Below the pieces are notes generated by a model. The model saw only the letters and a list, made by a program, of their open reading frames with translations. It was not told the origin of the DNA and ran no database searches. DNA of 14,452 nucleotides. It comes from CAVUUN01 sp964421755 (lineage in GTDB: Bacteria; Acidobacteriota; UBA6911; RPQK01). The stretch covers positions 1-14,452 of the forward strand of contig CAYQYP010000050.1 in the NCBI GenBank assembly GCA_964421755.1. The letters are read 5' to 3'. The translations under genes and the position numbers were made by a program. This document shows, one piece after another, positions 6,318-14,211 of the stretch (its first letter is position 1; every line of letters starts with the position of its first letter).

Positions 6318-7952
6318 ATGGAATCCGACTGCCTGGATTATCGGTTGTTGCCCGGTCAGAACCCGCTGTTTGCCAGGTTCCTGCATCAGCCCGCCAGTGT
6401 CCAGGAATGGTACGGCGAAGAAGTCGATCCGGAGGGCCTGCAGGCGCATGCCCGCAAGATCCTGGCTTCCGGCCGCGACTATCCGCGCGAGGCGCTCGCG
6501 GATCTGCTCCGGGATTACAACGAACGACTGGACGCCGGGCCGGCGACCATGAAGGCGATCCAAGACCTGGGGCAGCCGGACAGTGTCGCCGTCGTGACGG
6601 GCCAGCAAGTCGGGCTTTTCGGTGGCCCGGCGCTGTCGGTTTACAAGGCGATCACTGCCGTGAAGCTGGCGCGCCTGCTGCGCGACAGCGGTTTCCGTGC
6701 CGTCCCCGTCTTCTGGCTGGCGTCTGACGACTCCGATTTCGACGAGGCGCGCTCGACAACCTTCGTCGCGGAGGACGCGAGCCTGCTTGAGGTTACCTAC
6801 CCGCGGGATCCCACGATGGGCCACCGCCCGGTTGGCTCGGTGAAGTTGAGGCGAGTCAAGCGACTCCTTGACCAGCTCGAGAGCCAGCTGGGAAGGGGCG
6901 AGTTTCGTTCCTTCACACTGGATCTGCTTCGCGAAACGTATCTCCCGGGCCGCACTTTTTCAGAGGCTTTCGGGGCTTGGTTGAGCGTCCTCTTTCGTGA
7001 ACAGGGGCTTGTGGTGTTTGACGCGCTCATGCCCGGTTTTAAGCAGCATCTGCGGGCGGCTCTTAAGATAGCGATCAGCAGGCGTGACCACATCGTTGGG
7101 TTGCTCAACGAACGGAATCAGGCGCTGCAGCGCGCTGGCTTTGTCCCCCAAGTAACGATCCCGGAGGACGAAACACTTCTTTTCCGACTTGACCGGGCGA
7201 AAAGGATCAAGCTCGAGTACCGACAGGGCGGATTTCAGGCGAAGGAACGCAACGGCGCACGGGTCGATACCAATAAAATGCTTTCCGAAGTGGACGCCCG
7301 CCCGGAGAGCTTTGCCCCGAATGTATTGCTGCGCCCTATTCTGCAGGATCACCTCTTTCCGACCGTTGCATATGTCGGCGGTCCCGCAGAGATCGCCTAC
7401 TTTGCCCAGCTCAGGGCAATCGCGCCCGAATGGGGACTCGATCCGACTGTCGTGCCGCGATCAGGCGCAACCATTGTCGATTCGAAGGCTGCCCGATTGC
7501 TCGGCAAATACGGATTGCGAGAGACGGATATTATCGGCTCGGACCTTCAGGCGACCCTTGCCCGACTCGTGTCAGAAACTTCCGCCCGGGACGTGCTCGC
7601 GGAATTCGATCAGCTGGAGTCCGCGATTCGCACCCACGCCGACACTCTTGAGGCGGTGCTCCCGCGTTTCGACCCGACTGTTGCCGCCTTCCTGGCGGGC
7701 GCCGAGCGAAAGATGCTTTACCAGGCCGGCCGAGTGCGCAACCGCTTCATCAACAACTATGCGCGCATAACGACCGACATCCAGCGACACTGCCTGTTTC
7801 TGCACAATTCGCTGTACCCGAAACAGCATCTGCAGGAACGGCTGCTCAACTTCAACCACTTCCTCGTCTATCAGGGGCCAAGCCTCGTCGATCGGGTCTC
7901 GGACCTGTTACACCCATTCTGCAAAGGTCACCATGTACTCCGCCTATCCTGA
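6318..7952 (+). CDS. bshC: Bacillithiol biosynthesis cysteine-adding enzyme BshC
   Basis: A 544-residue protein predicted to join cysteine to glucosaminyl-malate, the last step of bacillithiol synthesis in the cytoplasm. The start at MESDCLDY is chosen for its Shine-Dalgarno and because BshC proteins begin with a similar short segment; an ATG 11 codons upstream is possible. Family hallmarks are VVTGQQVGLFGGPALSVYKA (about 92-111), PVFWLASDDSDFDEA (130-144), and the C-terminal PKQHLQERLLNFNHFL. Length is as usual for the family. The usual EDHD motif reads DDSD here, so a His that is common in BshC is replaced by Ser. The gene overlaps bshB1 by 20 bp, a clear operon and functional pair. Confidence 0.93.
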   Translation: MESDCLDYRLLPGQNPLFARFLHQPASVQEWYGEEVDPEGLQAHARKILASGRDYPREALADLLRDYNERLDAGPATMKAIQDLGQPDSVAVVTGQQVGLFGGPALSVYKAITAVKLARLLRDSGFRAVPVFWLASDDSDFDEARSTTFVAEDASLLEVTYPRDPTMGHRPVGSVKLRRVKRLLDQLESQLGRGEFRSFTLDLLRETYLPGRTFSEAFGAWLSVLFREQGLVVFDALMPGFKQHLRAALKIAISRRDHIVGLLNERNQALQRAGFVPQVTIPEDETLLFRLDRAKRIKLEYRQGGFQAKERNGARVDTNKMLSEVDARPESFAPNVLLRPILQDHLFPTVAYVGGPAEIAYFAQLRAIAPEWGLDPTVVPRSGATIVDSKAARLLGKYGLRETDIIGSDLQATLARLVSETSARDVLAEFDQLESAIRTHADTLEAVLPRFDPTVAAFLAGAERKMLYQAGRVRNRFINNYARITTDIQRHCLFLHNSLYPKQHLQERLLNFNHFLVYQGPSLVDRVSDLLHPFCKGHHVLRLS

Positions 7953-8646
7953 AGTTGACGTGCTCGCTGTGGGTGCTCATCCGGATGATGTCGAGTTGGG
8001 GTGCGGCGGCAGCCTGGTCAGGCTGCGTGCACTCAACCGCAAGACCGCGGTTGTCGATCTCACGCGAGGCGAACTCGGGACCCGCGGGACGCCGGAAACC
8101 CGTCTCAAGGAAGCGGCGGACTCGGCCGCGATCCTGGGCCTCGAATTCCGAGTCAACCTTGAACTTGAAGATGGGGAAATCCAGGTCGACAAGGCCAGTC
8201 GCGAAAAACTGATCCGGGTCATCCGGGCCTGTAGGCCACGGATCGTGCTTACCCATTCCCGGGTGGGTCATCCCGATCATCACAAGACGGCCTCTCTGGT
8301 CGAAGAGGCTGTCCACCATTCCGGGCTGGCCAAGGTCGAGACGGGGCAAGAAAGACACCGGCCCGAAAAGATCGCTTTCTGGCTGCAGGCCAACTACATC
8401 GCCACGCCGCAGGTCGTAGTCGACATCTCGGAATACTACCACGTGAAAGAGAGAGCGGTCCGTGCGTACGCTTCTCAGTTGCATGATCCGACATCGCGGG
8501 ACCCCGAAAATTACCTCAGTCGGCCCGATTTTCTGGATACCGTCCGGAGTTTCCATCGCTACCTGGGAGCAGCCGCGCGCTGCCAGTTTGCCGAGGGATT
8601 CACGTTTTCCCGGCCGCCGAGGCTGGATGATCTGTCGCGGTGCTGA
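7933..8646 (+). CDS. bshB1: Bacillithiol biosynthesis deacetylase BshB1
   Basis: A 237-residue zinc-dependent N-acetylglucosaminyl-malate deacetylase of the LmbE-like (PIG-L) family, which makes the substrate used by BshC. The metal site is visible as AHPDDVE, with H16, D18 and D19, and GHPDHH (112-117), with H116 as likely third ligand. VDVLAVGAHPDDVELGCGG at the N-terminus and AEGFTFSRPP near the C-terminus are typical of BshB1. AAAGGT 4 nt before the ATG is a plausible ribosome site inside the end of bshC. The glycosyltransferase that starts the pathway, BshA, is not in this window. Confidence 0.93.
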   Translation: MYSAYPEVDVLAVGAHPDDVELGCGGSLVRLRALNRKTAVVDLTRGELGTRGTPETRLKEAADSAAILGLEFRVNLELEDGEIQVDKASREKLIRVIRACRPRIVLTHSRVGHPDHHKTASLVEEAVHHSGLAKVETGQERHRPEKIAFWLQANYIATPQVVVDISEYYHVKERAVRAYASQLHDPTSRDPENYLSRPDFLDTVRSFHRYLGAAARCQFAEGFTFSRPPRLDDLSRC

Positions 8647-8689
8647 AAAGCCACTGCGCACTGCGCACTGACAGGCTCCCAGCCCGGAG

Positions 8690-8838
8690 CCAATGAGCGC
8701 CAACCGGGCCGAAAAGCGGCGGATTCTGTACCGCGAATCCGCCCTACCACCACTCGCCGTGCGAAAAGCTGGCGGTCGTAGGGCGGATTCGCGGTTCAGA
8801 ATCCGCCGCTTTTCGGCCCGGTTGGCTGCATTGGGAGC
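8690..8838. repeat. Long palindromic repeat element downstream of bshB1
   Basis: Arms 8700-8747 and 8778-8825 are reverse complements over 48 bp with a single mismatch (GCGGTACAG against GCGGTTCAG), around a 30-nt loop. Complementarity continues more weakly outward through CCAATG (8690-8695) and CATTGG (8829-8834). The core GGCGGATTCGCGGT...CAGAATCCGCCGCTTTTC suggests a family-type dispersed palindrome. It could stop bshB1 transcription as a hairpin, but there is no T-run. Confidence 0.85.
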
Positions 8839-8910
8839 AATACAGGTGGGTTTCTCTTCGCGCTTCGGCCGCTTCCTGCCAAAAACTACGCACAAAGCAC
8901 TCGAAAGCGG

Positions 8911-8916
8911 TACAAT
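8911..8916 (+). promoter_or_regulatory. Candidate -10 box for the sugar transferase gene (weak)
   Basis: TACAAT is a good -10 match, located 65 nt before the ATG at 8982. The -35 region 17-18 bp upstream (TACGCA) is a poor match, so this is a tentative call. Confidence 0.22.
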
Positions 8917-8981
8917 GCTTCTCGCTGGTGACGTCGTTTCCGGCGGTGTAAGCTGGTATTTTCACTCGTGTACCGACTTTC

Positions 8982-10421
8982 ATGCTCCACAAACAGCACC
9001 TGACGTACTCAAAACTCCTGGTCCTGGGCGATGTCCTGACGGGATTCGTGTCGCTTATCATCGGCTACTACTCGAGAGACTACCTCGTCCTGATGGCACC
9101 TGAGGAGTGGGCAGTGCGTTTCAACCCTCTGCTTCTGCCTCTTGGCGACTACTTGTTTTATCTCCTGGCTGCCTTGCCCGCCTGGCTGGCACTGCTTATC
9201 AGCACGCAGCGGTACTCTCATATTTTCCGGCTTCCGCTTCTCACGCAGTTCTTTCACGTTGCTCAGTTTGTCGTAAGCGCCGGCCTTCTGGTCGGTTTCT
9301 TCTCATATGCGTTCAAACTGGAAGTGAGCCGGCCGATTGTCCTGGTGTTCCTCTTGGTTTTTGGGCTGCTGCTGTATCTGAATCGCGTAGTCTCGCACTG
9401 GATTCTCCGCAGCCGGAATTTCAACGAGCACAATCACGTGAAGATCCTGATTGTCGGTGAAAACGGTCGTGCGCAGGCGGTCGCTGAGCGCCTCGAGGCG
9501 TTCCGGATGTGGGGCTACCATGTGGTCGGCTATCTGAACTCTTCGCCGGAACAACCCGACCTGCCCGGTGTCCGAAAACTCGGCACGCTTCAGGACCTGC
9601 CCTCACTGCTGAGCGGCGAGACGGTTTTCGACGAGGTAATCTTCGTCGGGTCGACGGCGGACGAGGTGGAAAGGTTTGAAGAATTGATGCGGTTTTGCGA
9701 AGACGTCGGGGTACGCACGCGCCTGGCCGTGGACTTCTTTCCCGCATCCGCTTCCCGCGTCTCGCTGGAGTTTCTCGAAAATCTCCCCCTGCTCACTTTC
9801 TCGACGGCGCCGGATCAGGACATGGCCTTGATCGCCAAACGAGTCCTGGACTTTTCGTGCGCCGTGATAGCCCTGGTCGTGCTTGCGCCGATTCTCGTTC
9901 TCATAGGGCTGGCGGTGAGGCTGACATCCCCGGGGCCGGCCCTTTATCGCCAAATGCGTTGCGGCCTTTACGGTCGGCGATTCCAATTGATCAAGTTCCG
10001 GACGATGATCGACGGTGCCGAAGACAAGCTCTGGGAAATCAAGCACCTGAACGAAATGGATGGGCCGGTCTTCAAGATGCGCAACGACCCGCGCGTCACC
10101 CCCTTGGGGAAATTCCTTCGCAAGTCCAGCCTCGATGAGTTACCCCAGCTCTGGAACGTGATCAAAGGCGAAATGAGCATCGTGGGCCCGCGGGCCCCGG
10201 TGCCGGAGGAAGTTCGCTATTACAAAGTCAAACAGCGGAGACGCCTGAGTGTGAAGCCGGGCATGACATGCCTCTGGCAGGTCTCGGGACGAAACGACAT
10301 CGATTTCCACCGGTGGATGGAGATGGACCTTCTGTATATTGATCGCTGGTCCCTCTGGTTGGACGTTCGCATTATGCTCCGGACGATCCCGGCGGTATTC
10401 ACCGGCCGCGGCGCACGCTGA
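8982..10421 (+). CDS. Polyprenyl-phosphate sugar-1-phosphate transferase
   Basis: A 479-residue inner-membrane enzyme predicted to transfer a sugar-1-phosphate from a nucleotide sugar to undecaprenyl phosphate, starting an exopolysaccharide, capsule or O-antigen unit. Membrane spans lie at about 10-30, 55-74, 90-110, 118-138 and 288-312. A Rossmann-like CoA_binding_3 region follows the fourth (VKILIVGENGRAQAVAERL, 153-171). The C-terminal Bac_transf catalytic domain has KRVLDFSCA (286-294), SPGPALYRQ (316-324), IKFRTMIDGAE (337-347), FKMRNDPRVTPLG (364-376), SSLDELPQLWNVIKGEMSIV (382-401) with GPRAP, and VKPGMTCLWQVSGRN (424-438). It is a full-length WbaP/WcaJ-type member. No Shine-Dalgarno is obvious. 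No other polysaccharide genes are adjacent, so the sugar is unknown. Confidence 0.9.
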   Translation: MLHKQHLTYSKLLVLGDVLTGFVSLIIGYYSRDYLVLMAPEEWAVRFNPLLLPLGDYLFYLLAALPAWLALLISTQRYSHIFRLPLLTQFFHVAQFVVSAGLLVGFFSYAFKLEVSRPIVLVFLLVFGLLLYLNRVVSHWILRSRNFNEHNHVKILIVGENGRAQAVAERLEAFRMWGYHVVGYLNSSPEQPDLPGVRKLGTLQDLPSLLSGETVFDEVIFVGSTADEVERFEELMRFCEDVGVRTRLAVDFFPASASRVSLEFLENLPLLTFSTAPDQDMALIAKRVLDFSCAVIALVVLAPILVLIGLAVRLTSPGPALYRQMRCGLYGRRFQLIKFRTMIDGAEDKLWEIKHLNEMDGPVFKMRNDPRVTPLGKFLRKSSLDELPQLWNVIKGEMSIVGPRAPVPEEVRYYKVKQRRRLSVKPGMTCLWQVSGRNDIDFHRWMEMDLLYIDRWSLWLDVRIMLRTIPAVFTGRGAR

Positions 10422-10425
10422 GCCG

Positions 10426-10530
10426 AATGCGGATTTCGGATTGCGGAATAACGACCAACTCAAAGCATCGATTGGCTCGGTGCTGTTGTTTCGGCTTTTA
10501 ATCCGCAATCCGAAATCCGCAATCCGCAAT
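10426..10530. repeat. Inverted ATTGCGG-type repeat, possible terminator
   Basis: AATGCGGATTTCGGATTGCG (from 10426) and AATCCGCAATCCGAAATCCG (from 10500) are near-perfect reverse complements of about 24 bp with a 50-nt loop; the right side carries an extra half-unit. It begins 4 nt after the sugar transferase stop, so it may act as a 3' hairpin. The unit has a period of 7 and recurs at 12491. Confidence 0.75.
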
Positions 10531-10575
10531 TGCTCGTAGTTGACCCTCCCGGACCCGTCCCATAAACTACAGTCG

Positions 10576-11553
10576 GTGAATCGGACCGAACGCCTCCTTG
10601 ATCTAATCGCTTACCTTCTCAACGCGAAGGATCCAATCTCCTGGCAGGAGATCAAGAACCATTTCCCGGAAGACTACGACAGGGGCATAGAGGAGTCGAA
10701 CCAGCGCAAGTTCGAGAGGGACAAAGCGGAGCTGATCTCGCTCGGGATCCCGATTGATTACCGGCCCGGAGCGGAGGGACGGAAGGAAGGGTACATCATC
10801 GAGAAGAACAAGCTGTTTCTTCCCGAAATCGAATTCACTGCGCCGGAAGCATCGCTGTTGATGGTCGCGGCGGGCGCGGTCCTGAAAAACGAGAACTTTC
10901 CGTACAGCGAGCAACTCGAGTCGGCGCTGAACAAGATCATCGGCGCCCAGAGCCGTTTCGACGCGCCGTCCCAGATCGCGATAACCTACGGCGGATCCGA
11001 AAGGACCAGCACGCAGCCCGGCGTCCTGCGGCAGGTCCAGGACGCACTTGAGCGGCGGAAGACCATTCGCATCTCTTACCATGCTTTCAGCAGCGGCGAC
11101 GTGACAGAGCGAAAGGTGGATCCATACGGGCTCGTGTTCACCAAGGGGAATTGGCGACTGATTGGGTGGGACCACCTGCGCCGGGGGCTGAGGTCGTTTG
11201 TTCTGTCGCGGATCACCAAGCCGATCGAACCGCCCAAGCGGCCCGGTACGCCTGACTACGAAATCCCGGCCGAGTTCTCGCTTCGACGCTACCAGAACCA
11301 GCAGCCTTGGGAGTTGGAGTTCCACGAGCCGGTCGAAGTCACTCTTCGGGTATCGAGGCACAGGCTGCCTGAGCTCCTCCCGCAGCTGACGGGCGCGCAG
11401 AGGGTTAACGCGGATACTTTCAAGCTAAAGGTTACTAACCAGCGGGCACTCATCGGGTGGGCCCTGTCCCAGAAATGCGATGTGAAACTGCTCGCCCCGG
11501 GCAATGTCAGACAACAAGTTGCGGAGGCCTTGCGGACGCTGCTATGCATGTGA
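10576..11553 (+). CDS. WYL-domain transcriptional regulator, PafB-like
   Basis: A 325-residue predicted DNA-binding regulator. The GTG start giving MNRTERLLDLIAYLL is preferred because family members begin this way; a TTG at 10540 would add 12 residues overlapping repeat DNA. An N-terminal winged helix-turn-helix (about 3-62) is followed by a WYL domain (about 160-230) and a C-terminal WCX-like region. The signature tripeptide reads WRL (193-195, NWRLIGWDHLRRGLRSFVLS), with Tyr replaced by Arg. Tandem WYL pairs of this kind are known as PafB and PafC in actinobacteria, where they act together as activators of the DNA damage response. The regulated genes here are unknown, and the 10-bp overlap with the next gene indicates that both are made together. 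Confidence 0.85.
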   Translation: MNRTERLLDLIAYLLNAKDPISWQEIKNHFPEDYDRGIEESNQRKFERDKAELISLGIPIDYRPGAEGRKEGYIIEKNKLFLPEIEFTAPEASLLMVAAGAVLKNENFPYSEQLESALNKIIGAQSRFDAPSQIAITYGGSERTSTQPGVLRQVQDALERRKTIRISYHAFSSGDVTERKVDPYGLVFTKGNWRLIGWDHLRRGLRSFVLSRITKPIEPPKRPGTPDYEIPAEFSLRRYQNQQPWELEFHEPVEVTLRVSRHRLPELLPQLTGAQRVNADTFKLKVTNQRALIGWALSQKCDVKLLAPGNVRQQVAEALRTLLCM

Positions 11554-12491
11554 CCGAGAGGATCAACCGCATTCTGTTCATCCTGAGTCATGTTTCGCAG
11601 AATCAGGGCATCGCTCTCGACGAGCTCGCCCGTCAGGTCGACATGCGGCCGCACCAGCTGACCAAAGAGCTGGAGTTCATGCTCCTGATCGGGAAGCCTC
11701 CCTTCAGCCCCGACGACTATGTCGACATCTACGTCGAGGATGGGTGTGTCTACATCGAGTTCGATCAGATGCTGAACCGGCCCATGAGGCTAACCCGCGC
11801 CGAGGCTGTTGCCCTCCTGATGTCGTTGCAGCTGCTCGATCCGGAGGTCGACCCCGACGCAGTCAGCTCCTTGAAGGACAAAATCGAGCGCCTGATCGCC
11901 TCGTCGCTCGACAAGGCATCGCACATAGAAGACAGGATCTTGTTCGACCGGCCGTCGGCTCCTGTTTCTCAGCAGTTCGCCCGCCTCAGGAGCGCGATTG
12001 AGCGCCGCCGAAAGGTGGAAATCGAATACTACTCGCTCGGCCGGGACCAGACCTCCAACAGAGTCGTTCACCCCTACGTGCTGACCAAGAGCCTGGATTC
12101 CTGGTACTTGACCGGATACTGCGAGCTTCGCTCAGACCTTCGGACTTTCAAGTTCGAGCGCATGCTGAACGTGAAGATTCTGCCTAATTCGTTTCCTGCC
12201 CCCGATGAGTCCCAAGTGCAGACTTACAGGGACGCCTTTCTGGAGACTTCGGGACCGCGTCCGGCAGAAATCTTTTTTGACTCCAGCGTGGCCCCCTGGA
12301 TCAAGGAGCGGTGGGGATCGGCGGTCCGTCCGGCCGATGGCGGGGTCGTTCTTACCCTCTCCGGAGAGACCTTTGAATACCCTTCGCGGCTTGTTCTCAG
12401 CTACGCGCCCCACGCAAAACCGTTGAGCCCGCCGGAGTTCGTCGAGAAAGTGGCCGCAGAGTCGAGAAAACTCTTGGAGGAATACTCTTAA
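11544..12491 (+). CDS. WYL-domain transcriptional regulator, PafC-like
   Basis: A 315-residue partner of the upstream regulator. The start at MHVTERINRILFILSHV is chosen because it aligns with the family N-terminus and overlaps the upstream stop by 10 bp; an ATG 29 codons earlier lies inside the other gene. An N-terminal helix-turn-helix (about 3-75) precedes a canonical WYL motif, SWYLTGYCELRSDLRTFKFE (186-205), and a C-terminal WCX-like part ending KVAAESRKLLEEY. WYL domains are thought to sense a small nucleic-acid or nucleotide ligand. In the PafBC pair the two proteins form a heteromer, which is a reasonable inference here. The TAA stop is directly followed by a heptamer repeat and the next gene. 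Confidence 0.85.
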   Translation: MHVTERINRILFILSHVSQNQGIALDELARQVDMRPHQLTKELEFMLLIGKPPFSPDDYVDIYVEDGCVYIEFDQMLNRPMRLTRAEAVALLMSLQLLDPEVDPDAVSSLKDKIERLIASSLDKASHIEDRILFDRPSAPVSQQFARLRSAIERRRKVEIEYYSLGRDQTSNRVVHPYVLTKSLDSWYLTGYCELRSDLRTFKFERMLNVKILPNSFPAPDESQVQTYRDAFLETSGPRPAEIFFDSSVAPWIKERWGSAVRPADGGVVLTLSGETFEYPSRLVLSYAPHAKPLSPPEFVEKVAAESRKLLEEYS

Positions 12492-12518
12492 TTGCGGATT
12501 GCGGATTGCGGATTTCGA
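12491..12518 (+). repeat. ATTGCGG heptamer repeat at the PAP2 gene start
   Basis: Three perfect ATTGCGG units (12491-12511) and one variant unit (ATTTCGA, 12512-12518). The first base is the last base of the PafC-like stop codon, and the repeat contains the TTG used as start of the PAP2 gene. It matches the repeat at 10426-10530. Confidence 0.8.
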
Positions 12519-13241
12519 ATTGAAAGAAAGAAAAGGCGAAGCCTAAAGAGTAGCCTTCGCGCTCTCTTTCCTTTCCTGATCCTTTTCCCGCTTTTGTGCG
12601 GGAACCCACTTGCCCAGGATCGCGACTACAAGAGCCTTTTCCCGAACATCTTCGAGGACCAGAAAGAGCTCTGGACATTCCCACTGAAACCGCAGTCGTG
12701 GAAACAAGAGAAGACCTGGCTCTTTGTGCTCCTGACGGCCCCTTCCTTTGCCTTGGATGGGGAGGCGTCCCGCGATTTGAGGACGGATTCGAGCTTCGAC
12801 GATTTCAACTGCGCGTTTGCATCGCGCCCGGCCGACATAGCTTTAGGTGTTCTGCCGTTTTCGTTATTGGCGGCAGGCGAGATTTCCAGGCATCCCGGGC
12901 TGACGCAGTTCGGGTGGAAGTCATCGGAGGCAGCCATTGATGCCTTCGTGGTCGGGACCGTTCTAAAGACAGTGACGCAACGGTCGCGCCCGCATGAAGA
13001 GCGCGAGTTCGGTTTCTGGGAAGGCGGAAACTCATTTCCGTCCGGTCATGCGCTGGTCGCCTGGTCGCTCGCCGCTACGACAGCGAATCATTTTAAGGAG
13101 CGGCGGTGGGTCGCATGGCTTGTCTATCCCCTGGCCGGCGCACTGAGCTTCTCCAGGGTGACTTCGGGAAATCACTTCATGTCGGATGTCGTGGTTGGCT
13201 CCGCGCTCGGTTACCTGATTGGTCGACACGTGGTCGATTGA
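12492..13241 (+). CDS. PAP2-superfamily phosphatase
   Basis: A 249-residue phosphatase with the complete three-part PAP2 signature: K159 to R166-P167 (KTVTQRSRP), PSGH (183-186), and S221-R222 to H228 to D232 (SRVTSGNHFMSD). Likely substrates are lipid phosphates such as undecaprenyl pyrophosphate or phosphatidic acid, acting on the periplasmic side; the exact one is unknown. A signal peptide or anchor lies at about 20-42 (LRALFPFLILFPLLCGNPLAQ), with further hydrophobic segments in the PAP2 domain. The start is uncertain: TTG at 12492 lies in a heptamer repeat, so the first 10 residues come from repeat DNA. GGAGG at 12476-12480 lies 11 nt upstream and supports it. No ATG occurs before the signal peptide. 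Confidence 0.85.
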   Translation: MRIADCGFRIERKKRRSLKSSLRALFPFLILFPLLCGNPLAQDRDYKSLFPNIFEDQKELWTFPLKPQSWKQEKTWLFVLLTAPSFALDGEASRDLRTDSSFDDFNCAFASRPADIALGVLPFSLLAAGEISRHPGLTQFGWKSSEAAIDAFVVGTVLKTVTQRSRPHEEREFGFWEGGNSFPSGHALVAWSLAATTANHFKERRWVAWLVYPLAGALSFSRVTSGNHFMSDVVVGSALGYLIGRHVVD

Positions 13242-13345
13242 AGCACGTTTGAACCTTCAGGCTTTTCCATGCATCCTTTGCTAGTAGAGATATCAATACT
13301 GGACTGCCGGCATATGGCGGTTCAGCAACAAGTGGAGCGAGAGGT

Positions 13346-13930
13346 ATGCGAAAGCTGATCGTCTTGGCCATCGTTTTCACAAGCTGTCTACCTTTGCTCG
13401 CGCAGTACAGCGGATATTCGCGGCAGCACGGATACTATTTCCGACCGTCTCGGACGATTCTGAATTTCAGGCCGGACTATGTCTTTCAACCCTACTCCAG
13501 CGGTTACGGCTACGGATACGGGTACGGGTACCGCGAGTATGGGTACGGGTATCGCGAGTACCACTGCTATGGGGATTCCTATTTGTACGGCCCGGGAGCG
13601 ACGTGGTATCCCGGGTTATGGTCGCAGGGAGGCCGGGGGACCTATTCCACTTACCTCATGTCGCCTGCCGGGATCGAGGTGGTGCGAAGCAACAGCTCGG
13701 ACCTCGTCTTCAAGGTGACTCCGGAACGGGCTCTGGTCTATGTAGACGGCAAGCTAATAGGCAACGCGGGCAGTTTCTCAACCGAGCGCGACCGATACAT
13801 GGTTCTCGATGGACGCCACGAGTTGCGCGTCGAGTATCCAGGTTACAAGCCCTTCGACACCGAGCTCGATGTTCAGGCCAACCGCACGATTCATCTGGAT
13901 ATCGAGTTGACGAAGCTCGCAACGCGGTAA
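13346..13930 (+). CDS. Secreted Gly/Tyr-rich PEGA-domain protein
   Basis: A 194-residue exported protein of unknown role. Residues 1-20 are a signal peptide (MRKLIVLAIVFTSCLPLLAQ). Residues 50-82 are a low-complexity segment of GY and YREY units (YSSGYGYGYGYGYREYGYGY). A PEGA domain follows at about 120-188, with FKVTPERALVYVDGKLIGNA and MVLDGRHELRVEYPGYKPFD. PEGA domains are beta-sandwich modules often found in cell-surface or S-layer-linked proteins, so an envelope location is likely. GAGAGGT before the ATG is a reasonable ribosome site. It follows the PAP2 gene by 104 bp and may be transcribed separately. Confidence 0.82.
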   Translation: MRKLIVLAIVFTSCLPLLAQYSGYSRQHGYYFRPSRTILNFRPDYVFQPYSSGYGYGYGYGYREYGYGYREYHCYGDSYLYGPGATWYPGLWSQGGRGTYSTYLMSPAGIEVVRSNSSDLVFKVTPERALVYVDGKLIGNAGSFSTERDRYMVLDGRHELRVEYPGYKPFDTELDVQANRTIHLDIELTKLATR

Positions 13931-14098
13931 AGCGACCTGCTGACCAGCTGACCAGCTGACCGGCTGACCAGCTGACCGGCTGACCGGCTGACCGGCTGAC
14001 CGGCTGACCGGCTGACCGGCTGACCAGCTGACCTGCTGACAGGGTGACCTGCTGACCGGCTAACCGGCTGACAGGCTGAACTGATGAAAGGGTGACCG
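13931..14098 (+). repeat. GCTGACC(G/A) octamer array, 21 units
   Basis: Starting at the first base after the PEGA stop codon, the sequence can be read as exactly 21 consecutive octamers. Eight are GCTGACCG and four are GCTGACCA; the rest differ by one to a few bases and decay toward the right end. There are no spacers, so this is not a CRISPR. The open frames across it encode only repeated SAGQLVS-type peptides. Confidence 0.9.
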
Positions 14099-14211
14099 GC
14101 CTATCACCAGGTAGGTGTAACAGTTCAATCACCAGGACCGAGAGGCGGCGGACCCTGAAAGACGAATCCGCCGCAGTCCGACTTGGAAGTCGGACCTACG
14201 AAAAGCCGAGC
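14099..14211. other. Spacer between inverted arrays, with two hairpins
   Basis: No gene. Two GC-rich hairpins are visible: GCGGCGGA (14145-14152) with TCCGCCGC (14167-14174), and GTCCGACTT (14176-14184) with AAGTCGGAC (14187-14195). GTAGGT (14111-14116) and ACCTAC (14194-14199) also pair. As they lie between convergent genes they may act as a two-way transcription stop, which is an inference. Confidence 0.6.

Larger units (their letters stand above)
8647..8981. other. Intergenic region with long palindrome
   Basis: No gene is supported between bshB1 and the glycosyltransferase gene. Just after the bshB1 stop is a short period-7 repeat (CACTGCGCACTGCGCACTG, 8652-8670). A long palindrome follows (listed separately), then about 140 bp that must carry any promoter for the downstream gene. 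The only open frames are translations of the palindrome. Confidence 0.7.

Noticed and set aside
7852..8895. Minus-strand open frame opposite bshB1 and through the palindrome
   Set aside because: Its sequence is the complement of bshB1 plus repeat DNA, with no family resemblance.
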